From positions 1 to 20,499 of the forward strand of contig JAFMJU010000010.1 in the NCBI GenBank assembly GCA_017853285.1: DNA of 20,499 nucleotides, read 5' to 3'. Positions within the stretch are counted from its first letter, which is position 1; every line of letters starts with the position of its first letter. Shown piece after piece: positions 15,095-20,499 of this stretch. The translations under genes were made by a program, and so were the position numbers. Source of the stretch: Gemmataceae bacterium. Lineage in GTDB: Bacteria; Planctomycetota; Planctomycetia; Gemmatales; Gemmataceae. The notes under the pieces are model-generated. The model saw only the letters and a program-made list of their open reading frames with translations, did no database searches and was not told the origin of the DNA.

Positions 15095-16180
15095 ATGGCA
15101 ATCACCCCCCTCCATTCTTGGCATATGTCGCATGGGGGGCGGATGGTTGATTTTGCCGGGACCCAGTTACCCGTGCAATTTTCCAGCATTGTTCAAGAAC
15201 ATCAGGCCGTCCGCCGTGGTATGGGGTGGTTCGATGTCAGCCACATGGGAAGGTTCCGCCTCTCCGGGCCGGAAGCCCGTTTGTGGTTGGATGCCCTGCT
15301 GACTTGCCGGCTTTCGGATTTGCCTGCCGGAAAGGTTCGTTATTCGCTCGTTTGCAAACAGGATGGGGCCATTCTGGATGACGTTTTGGTCTACAACCTG
15401 GGGGGAACCCCTGGCGAGTGGGCCCTGGTGGTCAACGCCTCGAATCGCGCCAAGATTTATCAATGGTTCCAGGCAAATCAGGAGAATTGGCAAGCCAAAC
15501 TGGAAGACCAAACCGAGCAAACGGCCATGGTTGCTGTTCAAGGGCCCAATGCGGTCAGCCTGGCAAAACAATTGTTTGATCGCGATGTGGCAGACCTTCC
15601 CAACTACGGGTGTTTCCAGGCACATTTTGGCAAAGCCGAGGTTTTGGTAAGCCGCACTGGCTACACGGGCGAGGATGGATGGGAGGTTTGCGTTCCGGGG
15701 GAGTGCGGCCTTTCTTTGGTGGAACGTTTGGACGCCGCCGGCGTGACAGCCTGCGGTTTGGGCGCGCGGGATACATTGCGTCTGGAGGCGTCCATGCCCT
15801 TGTACGGGCATGAACTCAGCGAGGAGATTGATCCCTATCAGGCCGGATTGGGGCGAAGCGTGGACTTGGAAAAGGAGTTCATTGGGCGGGAGGCATTATT
15901 ACGTCGGCGGGGGCGGTCCGATTTGCCGGTCCGGGTGGGGCTGGTCGCCTCGGGGAAAAGAGCGGCGCGGGAAAATGATCTGCTGCTGGATGAGACAGGC
16001 GCGGAGGTCGGTCGGGTAACCAGCGGAACCATGTCACCCACTTTGGGTTACCCGGTCGCCATGGCTTACGTACAGCCTGGCAAGTCGGTGCCGGGCTATT
16101 CCCTTTCCGCAATGGTCCGAGGTCGGCCCGAACTTTACACCACGACCAAAATGCCTTTCTACAGACGGTCCGCTGTTTGA
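15095..16180 (+). CDS. gcvT: glycine cleavage system T protein (aminomethyltransferase)
   Basis: A 361-residue cytoplasmic enzyme that takes the aminomethyl group from the lipoyl arm of the H protein, releases ammonia and passes the carbon to tetrahydrofolate. The start MAITPLHSWHMSHGGRMVDF and the WFDVSHMG motif are typical. The catalytic Asp corresponds to Asp95/Asp96 in DDVLVYN. The N-terminal GCV_T domain runs to about residue 260, then the C-terminal barrel with RVGLVASGKRAAREND and the end motif SGTMSPTLGYPVAMAYV. Length is normal. It is the first gene of gcvT-gcvH-gcvPA-gcvPB-octanoyltransferase. The gcvH coding start is 39 bases after its stop. No glycine riboswitch is seen upstream. 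Confidence 0.96.
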   Translation: MAITPLHSWHMSHGGRMVDFAGTQLPVQFSSIVQEHQAVRRGMGWFDVSHMGRFRLSGPEARLWLDALLTCRLSDLPAGKVRYSLVCKQDGAILDDVLVYNLGGTPGEWALVVNASNRAKIYQWFQANQENWQAKLEDQTEQTAMVAVQGPNAVSLAKQLFDRDVADLPNYGCFQAHFGKAEVLVSRTGYTGEDGWEVCVPGECGLSLVERLDAAGVTACGLGARDTLRLEASMPLYGHELSEEIDPYQAGLGRSVDLEKEFIGREALLRRRGRSDLPVRVGLVASGKRAARENDLLLDETGAEVGRVTSGTMSPTLGYPVAMAYVQPGKSVPGYSLSAMVRGRPELYTTTKMPFYRRSAV

Positions 16181-16207
16181 ATGTGTCCGCGGTTTTTAGC
16201 TCGAATC

Positions 16208-16213
16208 GAGGAG
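16208..16213 (+). promoter_or_regulatory. ribosome binding site deciding the gcvH start
   Basis: GAGGAG lies 6 bases before GTG at 16220. The in-frame ATG at 16181, directly after the gcvT stop, has no such site and would add 13 residues not found in H proteins. Confidence 0.8.
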
Positions 16214-16219
16214 TTGCCA

Positions 16220-16600
16220 GTGAATCCAAAAGATTTGAAATATGCCAAGTCGCACGAGTGGGTCAGGGTCGACGGGGACACTTGTGTGGTTGGTCTGACC
16301 CGTTTCGCGGTGGACCAGTTGACCGACATCACCTACATCGAACTGCCAAAGGTCGGTGAGCGGGTGACTGGTGGCGAAGGCATGGGCGAGGTGGAGTCCG
16401 TCAAGGCGGTGAGCGACATTTACGCGCCGTTGGATGGCGAGATTGCCGCTGTGAATGACGCCCTTTCGATGGATGCGTCCCTGGTTTCCAGGGATCCTTA
16501 CGGGGAAGGTTGGCTGGTTCGGATCCGTCCCGCCAAGGATGGACGCTTGGACCATCTCATGAGTGCTGAAGAGTACACGAGACAGACCGAGGGGGCCTGA
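16220..16600 (+). CDS. gcvH: glycine cleavage system H protein (lipoyl carrier)
   Basis: A 126-residue lipoyl-domain protein that shuttles the aminomethyl intermediate between the P, T and L proteins. It starts NPKDLKYAKSHEWVRVDGD, as in the family. Lys62 in GEVESVKAVSD is the lipoylation site. The C-terminal part keeps DPYGEGWL; the usual Pro-x-Leu-(Val/Ile)-Asn before it is changed to Ala-Ser-Leu-Val-Ser. The start is GTG at 16220 on ribosome-site evidence. It lies between gcvT and gcvPA; a 96-base gap to gcvPA includes a short CCGCCT/AGGCGG hairpin. The lipoyl group is probably supplied through the octanoyltransferase encoded at the end of the operon. Confidence 0.96.
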   Translation: MNPKDLKYAKSHEWVRVDGDTCVVGLTRFAVDQLTDITYIELPKVGERVTGGEGMGEVESVKAVSDIYAPLDGEIAAVNDALSMDASLVSRDPYGEGWLVRIRPAKDGRLDHLMSAEEYTRQTEGA

Positions 16601-16696
16601 GCCTGCAGGTTTTGCCGGGCCGCCTTCCAACCACGAGGCGGGGACCAAAGGACCGACTATCGCTGTTCGCTGCTTTTTTCTGGGGAGGGGAATGCC

Positions 16697-18064
16697 TTGT
16701 CCTACATTGCCAACACGTCCAGTCAGCAGGAGGCGATGCTCGGAAAGATCGGCAAAAAAAGTGTCGCCGATCTTTTTGAAACCGTTCCCAAGGCGGTCCG
16801 CCTCGACCGTCCGCTTCGGGTTCCCCCCGCACTGTCCGAGATGGAGTTGACATCGCTTGTTGCAAAACTGGCGGGAAGGAATCGCCATCCGGGAGATTTG
16901 GCCTGTTTTATGGGCGCTGGGGCCTACGATCACTTCATCCCGGCGGTTGTCGATACCCTGTCTTCCCGGGGCGAGTTTGTCACCGCCTACACTCCCTATC
17001 AGGCCGAGGCGAGTCAGGGCAGTCTTCAGGTTTTTTTTGAATTTCAAACCCTGATCTGCCAACTCACCGGCATGGATGTTGCCAACGCCAGCCTTTACGA
17101 GGCGGGAAGCGGGGTGGCCGAGGCGGTGATGATGGCCATGTCGGTCACCAGCCGAAGGGGCCCGGTTTTGATCGCAGGGACGGTTCATCCCCATTACCTT
17201 GCGACCCTGCGAACCTACATGGCCAATCTGGAGCCTGAGATTCGGGTTTTGCACTGTCCGGGCGGCTACCTTGAGCCTTCCCGCCTCGAGGCTGAGGTCA
17301 CCGAGGAAACGCCCTGTGTGGTGGTCCAGCACCCGAATTTCGACGGTTCCCTCGAGGAAGTTGCCGAACTTTCACGCATCGCCAAGGCCAAAGGGGCCTT
17401 GTTTGTGCAGGTGTTTGACCCCTTGAGCCTGGGGATGCTCAAGGGGCCCGGAGAATTAGGGGCTGATATCGCCGTGGCGGAGGGCCAAGGGCTTGGAACG
17501 CCGATGTCTTTTGGCGGTCCTTACCTTGGATTGATGGCCTGCAGGGAATCCCTGGTTCGCAAGCTGCCCGGGCGTCTGGTGGGCCAAACCGTCGACCGCA
17601 AAGGAAAACGTTGCTGGGTGTTGGCGCTACAAACCAGGGAACAGCATATCCGCCGGGAAAAAGCCACAAGCAACATATGCACCAACCAAGGCCTTTACGC
17701 CATTCGCGCATCTATTCATCTCGCAGCCCTGGGGCCCGAGGGCCTAAGGGAAACGGCCCGTCAGTGTCTGGAAAAAGCGCACCACCTCCGCCACCTCCTG
17801 GTGGCTAAAAAGGTCGGTGAAATCGCCCATGTTCGGCCGTTTTTCAAAGAGTTCAGGTTTCGGCTTGGGGAAGGGATGCCGGCGGCGGCGGAATGCGTGG
17901 ATCGGTTGTTGGAGAAGGGCTTTCTGGCCGGGGTTCCGCATCCGGAAAACCCGCGCGACCTGCTGATCGCGGTGACGGAGTCCCGCACGCTGGAGGAGAT
18001 CGAGGGCTTTGCCAACGCGCTTTCCGCCCTCAGGGCAACCGCAGGGAAGGGAGCCGGGCAATGA
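16697..18064 (+). CDS. gcvPA: glycine dehydrogenase (decarboxylating) subunit 1
   Basis: A 455-residue N-terminal half of the split P protein. With subunit 2 it decarboxylates glycine on PLP and loads the H-protein lipoyl arm. The family start SYIANTSSQQEAMLGKIGKK is clear, followed by CFMGAGAYDHFIPAVVDTL, TAYTPYQAEASQG and NASLYEAGSG. The PLP lysine is on the other subunit, so its absence here is expected. Start is TTG at 16697, with GGAGGGG 6 bases upstream; an ATG at 16692 is out of frame. The stop overlaps the gcvPB start by 4 bases, consistent with equal production of the two chains. Confidence 0.95.
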   Translation: MSYIANTSSQQEAMLGKIGKKSVADLFETVPKAVRLDRPLRVPPALSEMELTSLVAKLAGRNRHPGDLACFMGAGAYDHFIPAVVDTLSSRGEFVTAYTPYQAEASQGSLQVFFEFQTLICQLTGMDVANASLYEAGSGVAEAVMMAMSVTSRRGPVLIAGTVHPHYLATLRTYMANLEPEIRVLHCPGGYLEPSRLEAEVTEETPCVVVQHPNFDGSLEEVAELSRIAKAKGALFVQVFDPLSLGMLKGPGELGADIAVAEGQGLGTPMSFGGPYLGLMACRESLVRKLPGRLVGQTVDRKGKRCWVLALQTREQHIRREKATSNICTNQGLYAIRASIHLAALGPEGLRETARQCLEKAHHLRHLLVAKKVGEIAHVRPFFKEFRFRLGEGMPAAAECVDRLLEKGFLAGVPHPENPRDLLIAVTESRTLEEIEGFANALSALRATAGKGAGQ

Positions 18065-19509
18065 TGGAAAGAAACCAATCCGCGGACTTGCTGTTTGAAA
18101 TATCGAAGCCGGGGAGAAGGTGCCATCGGGTTCCTCCATCGGGCCTCCCGGCGGTTGGGTTGGATTCCAGATTCCTGTCCGGCGGTTCCCCTCCCTTGCC
18201 CGAAGTGGCGGAACTGGATTTGGTGCGGCATTACACCAACCTGTCCGCAAGGAACATGGCGATAGATTCCAATTTCTATCCGCTGGGTTCATGCACCATG
18301 AAATACAACCCCAAGCGGCATGAGCGGCTCGTGTCTCTTCCCGGATTGGCGTCACCGCATCCCCTCCAACCGGACAAGACGGTGCAGGGGATGCTTGCGA
18401 TCCTTTTTGAAATGCAGGAGATGCTTGCTGAAATCGCCGGGTTGCATGCCTGCTCCCTCCAGCCTTCGGCTGGTGCCCAGGGGGAGTTGGCGGCCTTGCT
18501 GGTTGCCGCCGCCTACTTCCGTCACAGGGGGGAAAACCGCACCCGTGTGCTGGTGCCCGACTCGGCCCATGGCACCAACCCGGCCAGCGCGGCCATTGCC
18601 GGTTTCGACTCGGTCACCGTCAAGAGCGGCGATGACGGGTTGGTGGACCTGGCGGACCTGGAATCCAAGCTGGACGAGCGCACCGCGGTGTTCATGATCA
18701 CCAATCCCAACACGCTGGGATTGTTTGACCACCAGATCCTCGACATCACCCGAAAGGTTCACGAGAAGGGTGGCCTCGTCTACCTGGACGGGGCCAACAT
18801 GAACGCAATCCTGGGTATCGCCCGGCCGGGCGATTTTGGCGCTGACATGATGCACTACAACGTGCACAAGACCTTCACGGGCCCGCACGGGGCGGGCGGC
18901 CCCGGCTCGGGGCCCATTGCCGTGCGCGACATGCTGGAGCCCTTCCTTCCCTCGCCAATGGTTATTCGGGATGAGAAGGGCGGGTACTGTCTCCAGCAGG
19001 ATCGGCCCCTTTCCATCGGCCGCGTCCGGGCTTTTTTCGGCAATGTGGGTGTGCTGCTTCGGGGCTGGATGTATTTGCGCACCCTTGGCCCCAATGGTCT
19101 CCGTGAGGTTTCAGAACAGGCGGTTCTCAACGCCAATTATTTGCTGACCCTTTTGAGGGATCACATTGATGTTCCCAAGGGGGCTGGCTGCATGCATGAA
19201 TTCGTCGCCAGCGCGAAAATCCTGCGCCGTGAAAAACGGGTCAGCGCCATGGATATCGCGAAGCGGCTTCTGGACAAAGGCTATCACTCCCCGACCGTGT
19301 ACTTCCCCTTGGTGGTGGCCGAGGCCCTGATGATCGAGCCGACCGAAACGGAAAGCCAGGAAACCCTGGAACGTTTTGCGGAGGTCTTTGTCTCCATTCT
19401 GCGGGAGGACCCGGAAACCCTCCACGAGGCGCCGCATGATCTGGCCATCAGCCGGCCCGATGAGGTGGCGGCCACCAAGCAACCCGTATTGCGGTGGAAG
19501 AGCGCCTGA
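18061..19509 (+). CDS. gcvPB: glycine dehydrogenase (decarboxylating) subunit 2
   Basis: A 482-residue PLP-binding half of the split P protein. Lys270 in HYNVHKTFTGPHGAGGPGSG is the Schiff-base lysine (the family usually has NLHKTFTTPHGGGG). DSAHGTNPASAAIAGF and ITNPNTLGLFD are also family signatures. The N-terminal part (NMAIDSNFYPLGSCTMKYNP) is typical of subunit 2. ATG at 18061 is preferred over the earlier in-frame start at 17893, because it overlaps the gcvPA stop as ATGA and has GGGAG 7 bases upstream. The octanoyltransferase starts 3 bases after its stop. Confidence 0.96.
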   Translation: MMERNQSADLLFEISKPGRRCHRVPPSGLPAVGLDSRFLSGGSPPLPEVAELDLVRHYTNLSARNMAIDSNFYPLGSCTMKYNPKRHERLVSLPGLASPHPLQPDKTVQGMLAILFEMQEMLAEIAGLHACSLQPSAGAQGELAALLVAAAYFRHRGENRTRVLVPDSAHGTNPASAAIAGFDSVTVKSGDDGLVDLADLESKLDERTAVFMITNPNTLGLFDHQILDITRKVHEKGGLVYLDGANMNAILGIARPGDFGADMMHYNVHKTFTGPHGAGGPGSGPIAVRDMLEPFLPSPMVIRDEKGGYCLQQDRPLSIGRVRAFFGNVGVLLRGWMYLRTLGPNGLREVSEQAVLNANYLLTLLRDHIDVPKGAGCMHEFVASAKILRREKRVSAMDIAKRLLDKGYHSPTVYFPLVVAEALMIEPTETESQETLERFAEVFVSILREDPETLHEAPHDLAISRPDEVAATKQPVLRWKSA

Positions 19510-19512
19510 CTG

Positions 19513-20259
19513 ATGACCGGGAAACCGACGGAATTGCGCCTGATCCCGCTGGAAACCAATTCGGCGGAAATGGCCATGGCCTTGGACGAGGTGCTGTTGG
19601 AGGGGGCCGCCGCCGGCAAGCCTTCTCTGCGTTTTTATCAATGGGCCAGTCCCACGGTGACCTTGGGATATTTCCAGCCCTACTCCGTGGCCGCCGGGTT
19701 TTCTGGATTGCCGGTGGTTCGCCGGCCCACGGGTGGGGACCTGCTGGTACATGACCACGAACTGACCTACGCCCTTGCCCTTCCGGACAGCCTGGTGCCA
19801 ACCAAAGTTGAGGAACTGGCCTGCCTGATCCACAGGGTGATCGCAAGAAGTTTGAATGCCCGGGGGGTTTCAACCACCTGCCAGCCCGCGAAGGGGAAAT
19901 TGCAGATAGCCGGGGCCCCGGAAGGAGTCTTGTGTTTTCTGCACCCCGCTGCGGGGGATGTGCTGGCTGGAGGTTTCAAGGTGGTGGGCAGCGCCCAGCG
20001 TCGCAGTAGGGGAGGGCTTCTCCAACACGGTTCAATCCTGATGAAAGCGAGTGACCACGCCCGCTGGCTCAAGGGAATCGATGAAGTCTCAGGCACCGAT
20101 CTGGATGTGGAGGAATTGGCCCGGAGCCTGGGGACAGAAATCCCCCTCGCTTTGAGTTTAGGTCACAGCGGGCGGCCTTGGTCGGGGGAAGAAAAAAAAC
20201 GGGCGCTGCAACTGGTCACTGAGCGTTATGGATCGGTTGACTGGAACAGGCGCCGTTGA
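19513..20259 (+). CDS. LipM-like octanoyltransferase (lipoate ligase family)
   Basis: A 248-residue protein of the biotin/lipoate A/B ligase fold. RRPTGGDLLVHDHELTYA (70-87) is the acyl-binding motif. Cys141 in LCFLHPA and Lys156 in FKVVGSAQRR, followed by LLQHGSIL, match the pattern of LipM/LipL-type acyltransferases, where the Cys carries the octanoyl or lipoyl group. LipM of Bacillus subtilis octanoylates GcvH, which fits this place in the operon. An ATP-using LplA would lack that Cys and usually carries a C-terminal accessory domain; this protein is short. It could also be LipL-like (amidotransferase), so no symbol is given. Radical SAM LipA, which adds the sulfurs, is not in the window. 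It starts 3 bases after gcvPB and ends 18 bases before a strong hairpin. Confidence 0.85.
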   Translation: MTGKPTELRLIPLETNSAEMAMALDEVLLEGAAAGKPSLRFYQWASPTVTLGYFQPYSVAAGFSGLPVVRRPTGGDLLVHDHELTYALALPDSLVPTKVEELACLIHRVIARSLNARGVSTTCQPAKGKLQIAGAPEGVLCFLHPAAGDVLAGGFKVVGSAQRRSRGGLLQHGSILMKASDHARWLKGIDEVSGTDLDVEELARSLGTEIPLALSLGHSGRPWSGEEKKRALQLVTERYGSVDWNRRR

Positions 20260-20277
20260 ACGGGCAAACAAAACGAA

Positions 20278-20305
20278 CCAGCCGGCCGCTTGCGCGGCCG
20301 GCTGG
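20278..20305. terminator. 12-bp perfect hairpin between convergent genes
   Basis: CCAGCCGGCCGC (20278-20289), loop TTGC, GCGGCCGGCTGG (20294-20305). It lies 18 bases after the octanoyltransferase stop on the plus strand and 36 bases after the stop of the minus-strand Lys/Gly protein. On the minus strand it is followed by TTCGTTTTGTTTG, a fair T-rich tract; on the plus strand by TCGTGATT only. It is probably a bidirectional terminator, stronger for the minus-strand gene. Confidence 0.8.
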
Positions 20306-20341
20306 TCGTGATTCAGGCCGTCAGGCTTGAATCGTCGTTAA

Positions 20342-20499
20342 TCAGAAGGGGTTGGCGGCGGGAGCCGGCTTCAGAGCGGGAGCAACGGTACCCTTGGTAT
20401 CGCTACCCTTGGTGTCGCCACCCTTGTTGCCACCCTTGTTGCCGCCCTTGCTGCCGGGGTCGCCAGCGCCTTGGCCCTTGCCGCCCTTGCTGCCCTTGC
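20342..20499 (-). CDS. C-terminal end of a Lys/Gly-repeat protein (partial)
   Basis: Only the last 51 residues are in the window; the gene runs off the right edge. The frame from the edge to TGA (20342-20344) is open and strongly patterned: GSKGG, GGNKGGNKGGDTKGSDTKG, then a Pro/Ala end, ALKPAPAANPF. Codon use is regular (mostly AAG, GGC and GGT), supporting real coding. It is highly basic and disordered, with a collagen-like glycine density but no strict Gly-X-Y period. It could be a secreted or nucleic-acid-binding tail; the main domain is not visible. It ends in front of the 12-bp hairpin. Confidence 0.7.
   Translation of the reverse strand, partial: KGSKGGKGQGAGDPGSKGGNKGGNKGGDTKGSDTKGTVAPALKPAPAANPF

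Noticed and set aside
16620..16643. CCGCCT/AGGCGG hairpin between gcvH and gcvPA as a terminator.
   Set aside because: There is no T-run next to it and it sits inside an otherwise contiguous operon. It may only modulate expression.

Overview
The window looks like bacterial chromosomal DNA of high G+C (roughly 60% by eye). It most resembles a planctomycete, possibly a Gemmataceae-like lineage. Pointers are a glycine decarboxylase split into two subunits, an RpoD-type sigma factor lacking region 1.1, a six-domain ribosomal protein S1, short lineage-specific proteins and secreted proteins of unknown function. The taxonomic call is inference from protein style; no rRNA gene is present. I see no insertion sequence, phage gene, CRISPR array or tRNA. 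The content is mostly housekeeping.

Layout. (1) Positions 224-3722, plus strand: ygiQ (UPF0313 radical SAM), an RluA-family pseudouridine synthase and an 87-residue orphan, joined by two 4-base stop/start overlaps. (2) Positions 3767-15054, minus strand, read from right to left: a doubtful 82-residue ORF, a secreted Ig-like protein with a Pro/Ala-rich tail, holA, pdxA, cysK, the S1 protein gene, an RpoD-like sigma factor, a secreted TPR protein and a secreted protein of unknown function. (3) Positions 15095-20259, plus strand: gcvT-gcvH-gcvPA-gcvPB followed 3 bases later by a LipM-type octanoyltransferase. (4) The right edge, minus strand: the C-terminus of a Lys/Gly-repeat protein that faces the gcv operon across a 12-bp hairpin.

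How the genes work together. The gcv cluster is the clearest functional unit. T, H and the two P subunits make the glycine cleavage system apart from the shared L-protein (dihydrolipoyl dehydrogenase). The LipM-like enzyme would attach octanoate, the lipoyl precursor, to Lys62 of the H protein encoded beside it. The two other plus-strand genes with ygiQ form a translationally coupled unit whose joint role is unknown. pdxA follows holA after 6 bases, so they are probably co-transcribed although their roles (vitamin B6 synthesis, clamp loading) are unrelated.

The most distinctive non-coding signal is a set of long, nearly perfect hairpins placed just after stop codons (hypothetical 87-aa gene, S1 gene, cysK, pdxA, octanoyltransferase). 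Nearly all lack a U-tract; only the TPR gene has a textbook U-tract terminator. The ones between cysK and the S1 gene, and between the S1 gene and the sigma-factor gene, are the best candidates for undescribed regulatory RNA. I do not see a clearly novel multi-gene system.
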